Assembly: GCA_012842725.1 (NCBI GenBank)
Contig: DUSG01000287.1
Location: 1-6,105, forward strand
Length of the DNA stretch: 6,105 nt
Direction of reading: 5' to 3'
Source of the DNA: Clostridiales bacterium
GTDB lineage: Bacteria; Bacillota; Clostridia; Lutisporales; Lutisporaceae
Part shown: positions 1-6,105 of the stretch, piece by piece
How the letters are laid out: each line of letters opens with the position of its first letter
How positions within the stretch are numbered: the stretch's first letter is position 1
Position numbers and translations under genes: made by a program
The notes under the pieces: model-generated
Told to the model about the DNA's origin: nothing
Databases searched by the model: none
Seen by the model: the letters and a program-made list of their open reading frames with translations, nothing else

Positions 1-1980
1 CCTGAAATGCCTCCTTTTGTAGAGGGCATAAGAAGGGCACCTAATCGTGGTTTCACACTAACTCAAAAACAAGCTGAAATTGCATTGAAAAACGCACTCC
101 GATACATTCCGGAAGAATTACATGAAGTACTTGCACCTGAATTCATGGAAGAATTGGTTACAAGAGGAAGAATTTACGGTTATCGCTTCAGGCCAGCAGG
201 AAGGATTTACGGTAAACCCATAGATGAATATAAAGGCAACTGTATAGAAGGTAAGGCTTTCCAGGTTATGATAGACAATAATCTGGATTTTGAAGTTGCT
301 TTGTATCCTTATGAATTGGTTACTTACGGTGAAACAGGCCAGGTATGTCAGAACTGGATGCAGTACAGACTTATAAAGAAATATCTGGAAGTAATGACTG
401 ATCATCAGACTTTAGTTGTTGAATCAGGTCATCCATTAGGATTATTCCATTCAAAACCAAATGCTCCAAGGGTTATAATAACCAATGCCCTGATGGTAGG
501 TATGTTTGACAATTATAAAGATTGGCATTATGCAATGCAGATGGGTGTAGCAAACTACGGACAGATGACTGCTGGAGGATGGATGTATATAGGACCTCAG
601 GGTATAGTTCATGGTACATTTAATACTATTCTCAATGCAGGAAGAAAGAAACTTGGCATAGGCCATGATGGAGACCTTAGAGGATATCTATTTGTTAGCT
701 CAGGATTGGGTGGCATGAGCGGAGCTCAGCCTAAGGCTGTAGAAATAGCAAATGGCGTTGGAATAATTGCAGAAGTTGATTATTCAAGGATAGAGACAAG
801 ATACAAACAAGGATGGGTAAGCAAGGTGACAGATAATCTCGAAGAGGCATTTAGAATTGCCCATGAGTATATGAAGAAGAAAGAACCTATGTCTATAGCT
901 TATTACGGAAATGTAGTAGATTTGCTTGAATATGCAGTGAAAAACGATATTCATATTGATCTACTCTCAGACCAGACATCCTGCCATGCAGTATATGAAG
1001 GCGGTTATTGTCCGCAAGGACTTACTTTCGAAGAAAGAACCAGGATGTTAAAAGAAGATAGAGAGACATTCTGCAAGCTTGTAGATAAGAGTTTGAGACA
1101 TCACTTTGAACTTATTAGAGAGCTTGTAAATAGAGGAACATATTTCTTTGATTACGGTAATTCATTTATGAAAGCTGTTTACGACGCAGGAGTCAAGGAG
1201 ATTGCGAAAAACGGAATGGATGAAAAAGACGGATTCATATTCCCATCTTATGTAGAAGATATAATGGGACCTGAACTCTTTGACTACGGTTATGGTCCTT
1301 TCAGATGGGTATGCTTAAGCGGTAAACATGAAGATTTAATAAAGACAGACCGCGCAGCCATGGAATGCATAGATCCCAACAGAAGACCTCAGGATAGGGA
1401 TAACTGGGTATGGATTAGAGATGCAGAAAAGAATAATTTAGTTGTAGGAACTCAGGCAAGAATACTATACCAGGATGCTTGGGGCAGAACAAAGATAGCG
1501 CTTAAATTCAATGAAATGGTAAGAAACGGTGAAATAGGTCCTGTAATGCTTGGTCGTGACCATCATGATGTAAGCGGTACCGATTCTCCATTCAGAGAAA
1601 CAGCAAATATTAAAGACGGAAGCAATATCATGGCTGATATGGCAGTTCAATGCTTTGCCGGTAATGCTGCAAGAGGAATGAGCCTTGTTGCTTTGCACAA
1701 TGGCGGTGGTGTTGGAATAGGTAAATCAATAAACGGTGGTTTTGGTCTGGTGCTGGATGGTAGCGAAAGAGTAGACGAAATTATTAAAGATGCTATGCTT
1801 TGGGATGTTATGGGAGGAGTGGCGAGAAGAGCTTGGGCAAGAAATGAAAACTCCATAACAACATCCATAGAATACAACTTAACACAAAAAGGAGCAGACC
1901 ATATTACCTTACCGTTTATACCAAAGGAAGATTTGATAAAGGATACCGTAGAAAGAGCATTTGCAAAGATTAAGAGGTAG
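1..1980 (+). CDS. hutU: Urocanate hydratase, long form (5' end outside window)
   Basis: Urocanate hydratase (EC 4.2.1.49) is a cytoplasmic NAD+-dependent enzyme that adds water to urocanate to give 4-imidazolone-5-propionate, the second step of histidine breakdown. The protein is highly characteristic: GRIYGYRFRP and YKGNCIEGKAFQVM near the N-terminus, ELVTYGETGQVCQNW, YGQMTAGGWMYIGPQGIVHG, a glycine-rich NAD-binding segment SGLGGMSGAQP (nt 700-732), GPFRWVCLSG (Cys codon 1312-1314), GRDHHDVSGTDSPFRET and LHNGGGVGIG. An ATG exists at 7, but the frame is open to base 1 and the two codons before it (Pro-Glu) fit the PEMPxFVEGIRRAP N-terminus of the family, so I infer that the true start lies before the window, perhaps 15-20 codons upstream. 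The visible 659 codons fit the roughly 670-residue long form rather than the roughly 555-residue Pseudomonas/Bacillus form. It is followed after 4 bases by hutI. Identification is very secure; the start is inferred. Confidence 0.97.
   Translation, partial: PEMPPFVEGIRRAPNRGFTLTQKQAEIALKNALRYIPEELHEVLAPEFMEELVTRGRIYGYRFRPAGRIYGKPIDEYKGNCIEGKAFQVMIDNNLDFEVALYPYELVTYGETGQVCQNWMQYRLIKKYLEVMTDHQTLVVESGHPLGLFHSKPNAPRVIITNALMVGMFDNYKDWHYAMQMGVANYGQMTAGGWMYIGPQGIVHGTFNTILNAGRKKLGIGHDGDLRGYLFVSSGLGGMSGAQPKAVEIANGVGIIAEVDYSRIETRYKQGWVSKVTDNLEEAFRIAHEYMKKKEPMSIAYYGNVVDLLEYAVKNDIHIDLLSDQTSCHAVYEGGYCPQGLTFEERTRMLKEDRETFCKLVDKSLRHHFELIRELVNRGTYFFDYGNSFMKAVYDAGVKEIAKNGMDEKDGFIFPSYVEDIMGPELFDYGYGPFRWVCLSGKHEDLIKTDRAAMECIDPNRRPQDRDNWVWIRDAEKNNLVVGTQARILYQDAWGRTKIALKFNEMVRNGEIGPVMLGRDHHDVSGTDSPFRETANIKDGSNIMADMAVQCFAGNAARGMSLVALHNGGGVGIGKSINGGFGLVLDGSERVDEIIKDAMLWDVMGGVARRAWARNENSITTSIEYNLTQKGADHITLPFIPKEDLIKDTVERAFAKIKR
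1973..1977 (+). promoter_or_regulatory. Ribosome binding site of hutI
   Basis: AGAGG lies inside the last codons of hutU, seven bases before the ATG at 1985. It selects 1985 over the in-frame TTG at 1961, which has no comparable site and would add eight residues (MQRLRGRF) that just re-read the end of hutU. Confidence 0.7.
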
Positions 1981-1984
1981 ATTT

Positions 1985-3259
1985 ATGATGAATAACAAAC
2001 TTATGATAAAAAACGCTGCAGAGCTTGTTACCTGCAGCGGATTTAAGGCAAAGCATGGTAAGGAGATGTCAGAACTCCATATCATAGAAGACGGTGCCGT
2101 GGTCGTTGAGGACGGTATAATAAAAGCCGTTGGAAAAACCGAGGATATACTGAAAAAGTATGATGAGAAGGACTTTCAAGCTATAGATGCATCAAATAAA
2201 GCTGTGCTTCCGGGATTTGTAGATTCTCATACACACTTTGTCTTCGGAGGATACAGAGCTGAAGAGTTTTCATGGAGACTCAGAGGCGACAGCTATATGG
2301 ATATTATGCAGAGGGGCGGAGGCATAGTAAATACTGTAAAGGCTACCAGAGAAGCTTCCTTTGAAGAACTTATGGAAACTGGATTGAAACGTTTGGACTC
2401 AATGTTGTCTTTTGGTGTTACAACTGTAGAAGGAAAAAGCGGCTATGGATTGGATCTGGAAACAGAAATAAAGCAGCTTAAGGTTATGGATGAACTCAAC
2501 AAGATACATCCTTTGGATATCGTAAAAACTTTTATGGGGGCTCATGCTACTCCGGTAGAGTATAAGGGTAGAACTGACGATTATGTTGAGTTTATGATTG
2601 AAAAGGTAATGCCGGAAATTGCAAAACAGAATCTAGCTGAGTTTTCAGATGTTTTCTGTGAAAAAAATGTATTTTCTATTGAGCAGACAAGGAGGATACA
2701 GGAAAAAGCCAAGGAATTAGGCTTTAAAATAAAACTTCATGCAGACGAGATAGTCCAGTTTGGTGGTGCGGAACTTGCGGCAGAATTAGGTGCAGTATCT
2801 GCTGACCACCTACTGCAGGTATCAGATAAAGGTATTGAAGATATGGCAAAATCAGGTGTAGTAGCCACACTTCTTCCATGTACCGCATTCAGCCTCAGAG
2901 AAAGTTTCGCGCCAGGACGTAAGATGATAGACAATGGATGCGCTGTTGCCTTAGCGTCAGACTTTAATCCAGGAAGCTGTTTTACTGAAAATATTTCTTT
3001 GGTGATAGCCTTAGCAACGCTACAGATGAATATTAGAATTGAAGAAGCCATTACAGCTATTACTATTAATGCAGCTGCTGCATTGGATAGAGCTGATGAG
3101 ATAGGAAGCTTAGACCCAGGAAAAAAGGGAGATATATTGATACTGGAATTCCCTTCATACAAGTTTATACCTTACCATATTGGAGTTAGCACTGTGGAAA
3201 AAGTAATAAAAAATGGTAAAATAGTATTTGATAAAAACTTAGGAGGGAAAATATGCTAG
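1985..3259 (+). CDS. hutI: Imidazolonepropionase
   Basis: Imidazolonepropionase (EC 3.5.2.7) is a cytoplasmic amidohydrolase-superfamily metalloenzyme that opens the ring of 4-imidazolone-5-propionate to N-formimino-L-glutamate, the third step of histidine degradation. With the start at 1985 it has 424 residues, normal for the family (about 410-425). Visible features are the amidohydrolase metal motif HTH (His82, His84) in GFVDSHTHFVFGG, the substrate-pocket segment GYRAEEF, Tyr154 in KSGYGLD, His187 in MGAHATP, the metal-ligand region LHADE (His252, Glu255), His275 in SADHL, and Asp326/Asn328 in ASDFNPGSC. From what I recall of the Bacillus subtilis structure these match its zinc ligands and substrate contacts, with numbering shifted by two or three. 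It is followed by a C-terminal beta sheet with GSLDPGKKGDILIL. A tandem ATG (1985, 1988) makes the exact first residue ambiguous by one. It is translationally linked to both neighbours: 4 bases after hutU, and a 7-base overlap with the cyclodeaminase gene. Confidence 0.97.
   Translation: MMNNKLMIKNAAELVTCSGFKAKHGKEMSELHIIEDGAVVVEDGIIKAVGKTEDILKKYDEKDFQAIDASNKAVLPGFVDSHTHFVFGGYRAEEFSWRLRGDSYMDIMQRGGGIVNTVKATREASFEELMETGLKRLDSMLSFGVTTVEGKSGYGLDLETEIKQLKVMDELNKIHPLDIVKTFMGAHATPVEYKGRTDDYVEFMIEKVMPEIAKQNLAEFSDVFCEKNVFSIEQTRRIQEKAKELGFKIKLHADEIVQFGGAELAAELGAVSADHLLQVSDKGIEDMAKSGVVATLLPCTAFSLRESFAPGRKMIDNGCAVALASDFNPGSCFTENISLVIALATLQMNIRIEEAITAITINAAAALDRADEIGSLDPGKKGDILILEFPSYKFIPYHIGVSTVEKVIKNGKIVFDKNLGGKIC
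3241..3247 (+). promoter_or_regulatory. Ribosome binding site of the cyclodeaminase gene
   Basis: AGGAGGG sits within the last codons of hutI, with its GGAGG core (3242-3246) six bases before the ATG at 3253. It is a near-consensus site and fixes the start so that it overlaps the hutI stop by seven bases. Confidence 0.85.
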
Positions 3260-3870
3260 CAGATAAAAATCTGAAAGAATTCCTGAAAGAAACAGCATCA
3301 AACTCCCCTGTGCCTGGAGGAGGAAGTGTTGCGGCTTTAAGCGCTGGACTTGCTGCTGCACTTACTGCAATGGTGGCTAATCTAACAATTGGCAAGAAAG
3401 GCTATGAAGAACTGGAAGAAGAAATGACCGTGATAGCTAAGGAAGCAGAAAAATATAAAGATTTATTCATTGAATACATCGATAAGGATTCAGATGCTTT
3501 TAATCAGGTAATGGATGCATTCAAACTTCCCAAGGAAACTGAAGAAGAGAAGGAAATCAGAAAGAATAAAATACAAGAAGCCTTGAAAAATGCAGCATTG
3601 GTTCCTCTAGAAGTAGCAAGAACTGCGTTAAAAATAATGGATATCATTGAAAAAGTAGTGGTAAAAGGAAACAAAAATGCCGTTACCGATGGAGCTGTAG
3701 CGGCAATGATGGCGAGAACGGCAACACTTTCAGCTCTATACAATGTAAAGATTAATTTAGGTTCTATAAAAGATGCCGAATTCGTAGAAAAAACCCAGAA
3801 AGAAGTTAGACAGATAGAAGAAGATGTAGTAAGATTAGAAAAAGAAATATTGGGAAAGGTAGTCCTTTAA
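3253..3870 (+). CDS. Formimidoyltetrahydrofolate cyclodeaminase (FTCD_C / FchA family)
   Basis: This is a stand-alone 205-residue protein equivalent to the C-terminal half of the bifunctional animal formiminotransferase-cyclodeaminase. The family signature NSPVPGGGSVAALSAGLAAAL is at residues 17-37, followed by a charged helix-rich centre and the second conserved segment around Asp146 (KNAVTDGAVAAMMA), then YNVKINL at 163-169. The fold is almost wholly alpha-helical and cytoplasmic. In this family the enzyme releases ammonia from 5-formimino-tetrahydrofolate to make 5,10-methenyl-tetrahydrofolate (EC 4.3.1.4). The same family includes the clostridial methenyl-tetrahydrofolate cyclohydrolase FchA, and sequence alone does not separate the two. 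I choose cyclodeaminase because the gene overlaps hutI in a histidine-degradation operon. A separate glutamate formimidoyltransferase would be required and is not in the window. This is the last gene of the operon; a terminator begins directly after its stop codon. Confidence 0.88.
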   Translation: MLADKNLKEFLKETASNSPVPGGGSVAALSAGLAAALTAMVANLTIGKKGYEELEEEMTVIAKEAEKYKDLFIEYIDKDSDAFNQVMDAFKLPKETEEEKEIRKNKIQEALKNAALVPLEVARTALKIMDIIEKVVVKGNKNAVTDGAVAAMMARTATLSALYNVKINLGSIKDAEFVEKTQKEVRQIEEDVVRLEKEILGKVVL

Positions 3871-3871
3871 G

Positions 3872-3900
3872 TAAAAGCCCAGATTTTTTCTGGGCTTTTA
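3872..3900 (+). terminator. Rho-independent terminator of the histidine operon
   Basis: A perfect 11-base-pair inverted repeat: TAAAAGCCCAG at 3872-3882 pairs with CTGGGCTTTTA at 3890-3900 around a seven-base AT loop (3883-3889). The right arm ends in a T run and is followed by AATTT. It begins one base after the stop codon of the cyclodeaminase gene. Because the left arm starts with an A run, the hairpin would also have a T-tailed form on the minus strand, so it could work in both directions, though no gene converges on it here. Confidence 0.9.
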
Positions 3901-3935
3901 AATTTACGAATCTTTTTCCATTTTATTTTCGTCTA

Positions 3936-3941
3936 TATAAT
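3936..3941 (+). promoter_or_regulatory. Possible -10 box (TATAAT) before the ABC gene
   Basis: An exact TATAAT lies between the operon terminator and the ABC ATPase gene. A weak -35 candidate, TTTCCA at 3915-3920 (15-base spacer), precedes it. A promoter somewhere in 3901-3945 is expected because the upstream operon is terminated. The difficulty is position: transcription starting about 7 bases downstream of the box would begin near 3948, inside the ribosome binding site. The box may therefore be fortuitous, or the transcript may have almost no leader. Confidence 0.3.
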
Positions 3942-3944
3942 AAT

Positions 3945-3954
3945 GGGGGTGATC
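3945..3954 (+). promoter_or_regulatory. Ribosome binding site deciding the ABC ATPase start
   Basis: GGGGGTGATC matches the extended anti-Shine-Dalgarno complement GGAGGTGATC at nine of ten positions; the one change, A to G, still allows a G-U pair. The GGGGG core ends seven bases before the ATA codon at 3957. No ATG, GTG or TTG in the gene's frame lies within reach of it, so it points to ATA as the initiation codon. Confidence 0.75.
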
Positions 3955-3956
3955 AT

Positions 3957-4667
3957 ATAGAACCAATAATTAAACTTATCGATGTAAGCAAAATATATAG
4001 AATCGGTACAGAGAAAGTTGTAGCATTGGATAATATCAATCTGGAAATACCTAAAGGTCAGATTTGCTGCATATTAGGCACATCAGGTTCGGGCAAGTCG
4101 ACACTTTTGAATCTCATGGCAGGTCTAGAGAGGCCGACAAAAGGAAGCATTATTATCAAAGGAAAGAATATTGAAAGAATGAGTGAAAACGGTCTGGCTA
4201 AGTTTCGCCAGAAATATATCGGATTTGTCTTTCAATCATACAATTTGTTGCCTGCTCTCACCGCTCTTGAAAATGTGAGTCTGCCTTTGGTATTCAGAGG
4301 AGTTGGAAGAAAAGCAAGGAACAAAAGAGCAAAGGAATTGCTGGAGCAAGTAGGATTGGGAACTCACCTGAAACATAAACCCAATCAGATGAGCGGTGGA
4401 CAGCAGCAGAGGGTTGGTATTGCCAGAGCATTTGTAGGAAATCCTGAAATAGTTTTTGCTGACGAGCCTACAGGAAATCTTGATTCTAAGACTACTGTGG
4501 AGATAATGAATCTTATTATTGGTCTGGCAAGAAAAAACAATCAGACATTGGTTATAGTAACTCATGATATGAATATAGCAAAATATGCGGATCGCATAGT
4601 CTATATTCTGGACGGAAACATCGAAAAAATAGAAGACAGGGTGCAAGTAGAGGAGGGGAGAATTTGA
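3957..4667 (+). CDS. ABC transporter ATP-binding protein, MacB/LolD (FtsE-like) type
   Basis: A cytoplasmic ATPase subunit of an ABC transporter. With the start at 3957 it has 236 residues, typical for the LolD/MacB/FtsE group. In order: the first beta strand region IIKLIDVSKIYRIG, an A-loop tyrosine in KIYRIG, Walker A GTSGSGKST (41-49), Q-loop FVFQ (Gln93) followed by SYNLLPALTALENV, signature SGGQQQRVGIARA starting at Ser146, Walker B IVFADE (Asp169, Glu170), D-loop NLDS (174-177), and the switch His203 in VTHD. All catalytic elements are intact. The start is unusual: the frame has no ATG, GTG or TTG between the terminator and TTG 4026, and starting at 4026 would remove the first strands and the A-loop that the family needs. 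ATA at 3957, seven bases after a strong ribosome binding site, is the best fit. Its last four bases overlap the next gene, so both are likely made together. In this family the partner is a MacB/FtsX-type permease, not seen here. Substrate unknown. Confidence 0.93.
   Translation: MEPIIKLIDVSKIYRIGTEKVVALDNINLEIPKGQICCILGTSGSGKSTLLNLMAGLERPTKGSIIIKGKNIERMSENGLAKFRQKYIGFVFQSYNLLPALTALENVSLPLVFRGVGRKARNKRAKELLEQVGLGTHLKHKPNQMSGGQQQRVGIARAFVGNPEIVFADEPTGNLDSKTTVEIMNLIIGLARKNNQTLVIVTHDMNIAKYADRIVYILDGNIEKIEDRVQVEEGRI
4651..4658 (+). promoter_or_regulatory. Ribosome binding site deciding the TTG start of the secreted protein
   Basis: AGGAGGGG, with the GGAGG core at 4652-4656, is seven bases before TTG at 4664. 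Later in-frame ATG codons (4688, 4703, 4706, 4712) lack such a site and would cut into the signal peptide, so TTG is chosen. Confidence 0.85.
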
Positions 4668-6105
4668 AAAGAAGTTTAGCAATTATAATGATTATTTCTC
4701 TTATGATGCAGATGGCCTCATTGGGAGTGGTGTTTGGGGATGAAGATATTAAGATTGAGTATGATGGTAATATTTATAGAGGTGATACAGTAATAAATGC
4801 AGTAAGAGCAAATGAGGACTTTACAATTTATATTACAGTAAGCGGAGGAGACGAAACACAAGAAAATTTATATTTATCATTTGAAGATAGCTATTCTTTT
4901 ATCAGAAAATATTATGATGAAGGAGAAGAAAGAATAATAAGTATTACAAAGGGTAGCAAAGAAAAAAAGATAGATTTATTTTGTTTAGATACCAATGATT
5001 CAGAATTAAAATTAGCGGTGATGGATGAAAATAATCAAGTATTAACAACAAAAACTATACGTATTCCTGTATCCGATACATCATATACTCCGCCTACCAG
5101 CAGAAATGAGCCTAAAATAGTGGTTGCAGGCGGCGCCAAGATGCCTGTTGTTAATGCAGGTGAAGAAGCGAAAATATACATACCTTTGGAAAACCTTTCA
5201 ACAGCTGCAGCAAAGAACATTCAAGCCACATTGGTTTTTGACAGTTCAGATAATCCCTTTGAGATGGAAAAGCTCAGCGTTACATATTCAATAGATAGAA
5301 TAAACGGTAAGGACTATGAAAATGCAGTTTTCAATCTGAAGGTTCTTGATTCTGCAGTAGAAAAAATCTATCCCGTGACACTAAAATATTACTATAGCAG
5401 CCTATCCGGTACAAATTACGAAGGTTCTGACATTATAAACATAAAAGTCACCAATTCAAAGAAACCTCCTAAGGTAATAGTTTCAGCAGTAAGCTATGGA
5501 GATACGCCGCTGACAGCGGGTGAACAGAGAAAGGTATCTATAGTGTTAAGAAATAATGGTGCATTAGATGCCAGGGATATAAAAGTTACGGTAGAAGGTT
5601 TAAGGACTGATGGTTTTACTTTGTACAATTCTCCTGATGTAAAGCAGGTTCAGGATTTGCCTGGCAATAAGGTAATACAATTGGATTATGTTTTGATACC
5701 TGCCCTTGGTATGGCGACTGGGAATTACGATTTGCATTTTAGAGTGGATTATAAAGACAGCAGAAATACCAGTTATTCAGAAGAGTTTACATTCTTTTTT
5801 CCTGTAAAAGGTATAGATACTACAGTATCTGATATTAAGATAGAAAACATAGAAGCCCCTGATGGAGATGTTTCAGTGGAAGAAAGCTTTATCATCGCTT
5901 TTGATGTAGTTAATTACAGCGATATAGAAGCTGACGGAGTAAGAGTTAATCTGATAACAGATGACCATATAATATGCAAATCACTGAACATACAAAGCCT
6001 TGGAAAACTGGCAAAGGATGAAAGAAAAAGGGTTGAGTTTGAGCTTTACGCAACTTCCGAAGCAGTTACAAAAAACTATCCTGTACAAATCAATGTTGAA
6101 TTTGA
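4664..6105 (+). CDS. Secreted multi-domain Ig-like (CARDB/COG1361-like) protein, 3' end outside window
   Basis: The frame is open from TTG 4664 to the window edge: 480 complete codons, no stop. The N-terminus is a clear export signal: Lys2-Arg3, a hydrophobic stretch at about 5-24, and a plausible signal peptidase site after Gly25 (VFG/DE). Residues 26-137 form an acidic beta-rich domain I do not recognise. A Pro/Thr linker (about 138-150, SYTPPTSRNEP) leads into three consecutive beta-sandwich-like units starting near residues 151, 270 and 388. Each opens with a K-I/V strand, then a segment such as AGEEAKIYIPLENLSTAAAKNI or AGEQRKVSIVLRNNGALDARDIKV, the hallmark pattern of CARDB/COG1361 S-layer-like adhesion or scaffold domains. 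The third unit runs to the edge. It overlaps the ABC ATPase gene by four bases (TTGA), which suggests it is the extracytoplasmic partner of that transporter. It could instead continue into a C-terminal membrane anchor, S-layer domain or permease; this cannot be seen. Function unassigned. Confidence 0.85.
   Translation, partial: MKRSLAIIMIISLMMQMASLGVVFGDEDIKIEYDGNIYRGDTVINAVRANEDFTIYITVSGGDETQENLYLSFEDSYSFIRKYYDEGEERIISITKGSKEKKIDLFCLDTNDSELKLAVMDENNQVLTTKTIRIPVSDTSYTPPTSRNEPKIVVAGGAKMPVVNAGEEAKIYIPLENLSTAAAKNIQATLVFDSSDNPFEMEKLSVTYSIDRINGKDYENAVFNLKVLDSAVEKIYPVTLKYYYSSLSGTNYEGSDIINIKVTNSKKPPKVIVSAVSYGDTPLTAGEQRKVSIVLRNNGALDARDIKVTVEGLRTDGFTLYNSPDVKQVQDLPGNKVIQLDYVLIPALGMATGNYDLHFRVDYKDSRNTSYSEEFTFFFPVKGIDTTVSDIKIENIEAPDGDVSVEESFIIAFDVVNYSDIEADGVRVNLITDDHIICKSLNIQSLGKLAKDERKRVEFELYATSEAVTKNYPVQINVEF
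5114..6105 (+). repeat. Three tandem Ig-like protein repeats of about 119 residues
   Basis: Within the secreted protein, similar units begin at nt 5114, 5471 and 5825, that is every 119 and 118 codons. Each begins with a beta strand (KIVVAG, KVIVSAV, DIKIENI), followed about 10-15 residues later by a short turn with Gly or Val-Glu and a long strand pair containing an asparagine-rich N-N/Y-S/G turn (ENLSTAAA, RNNGALDA, VNYSDIEA), then an I/V-x-V strand. The DNA itself is not repetitive, so this is old domain duplication and not a recent expansion. The unit boundaries are by eye. Confidence 0.6.

Noticed and set aside
7..1980. ATG at 7 as the true start of hutU
   Set aside because: The frame is open to base 1 and the two preceding codons (Pro-Glu) fit the conserved family N-terminus, so the gene most likely begins before the window.
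2737..3162. Minus-strand open frame of 141 codons inside hutI
   Set aside because: It lies wholly opposite a well-identified gene, has no recognisable protein features and no visible ribosome binding support; it is a shadow of hutI codon structure.
3901..3956. Riboswitch or attenuator in the leader of the ABC gene
   Set aside because: Only about 55 bases separate the terminator from the start, AT-rich and without a second hairpin; too short for a known riboswitch.
3943..3960. ATG at 3943 and GTG at 3949 as starts for the ABC gene
   Set aside because: Both are out of the ATPase frame; the GTG frame reaches a TAG at 3958 after three codons, and both overlap the ribosome binding site itself.
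4026..4667. TTG at 4026 as the start of the ABC ATPase
   Set aside because: It would remove the conserved first strands and A-loop tyrosine and has no good ribosome binding site, while a strong site lies before 3957.
4236..4682. Minus-strand open frame of 148 codons opposite the ABC ATPase
   Set aside because: It is fully antisense to a conserved ATPase and the start of the next gene, and its translation has low-complexity, Cys/Ser/Tyr-rich shadow composition.

Overview
The window looks like a piece of a low-GC Firmicutes chromosome, probably an anaerobic Clostridia-type bacterium. The evidence is AT-rich codon use, strong purine-rich ribosome binding sites in front of every gene whose start is visible, a long-form urocanate hydratase of the kind I associate with anaerobes, and genes packed with 4-7 base gaps or overlaps. 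The genus cannot be fixed from the sequence. All genes are on the + strand and coding density is very high.

Region 1 (1-3900) is the 3' part of a histidine-degradation operon. It holds urocanate hydratase (hutU, whose 5' end lies before the window), imidazolonepropionase (hutI) and a stand-alone formimidoyltetrahydrofolate cyclodeaminase. Together they take urocanate to imidazolonepropionate, then to N-formimino-glutamate, and (after formimino transfer to tetrahydrofolate by an enzyme not seen here) to methenyl-tetrahydrofolate plus ammonia. The operon ends in a strong rho-independent hairpin at 3872-3900. Histidine ammonia-lyase and glutamate formimidoyltransferase are not in the window.

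Region 2 (about 3936-6105) is a separate unit. A MacB/LolD-type ABC transporter ATPase is followed, with a 4-base TTGA overlap, by a secreted multi-domain protein with Ig-like/CARDB-like repeats that runs off the right edge. A FtsX/MacB-type permease would be expected downstream but is not visible. The two starts here are both non-ATG: the ATPase has no ATG, GTG or TTG at its natural N-terminus and appears to begin at an ATA codon ideally spaced behind a near-perfect Shine-Dalgarno, and the second gene starts at TTG.

No RNA genes, mobile elements, CRISPR arrays or long DNA repeats were seen. The histidine operon is ordinary. The points most worth a second look are the apparent ATA start, the TATAAT box placed almost on top of that gene's ribosome binding site, and the ABC ATPase plus exported repeat-protein pair of unknown substrate.
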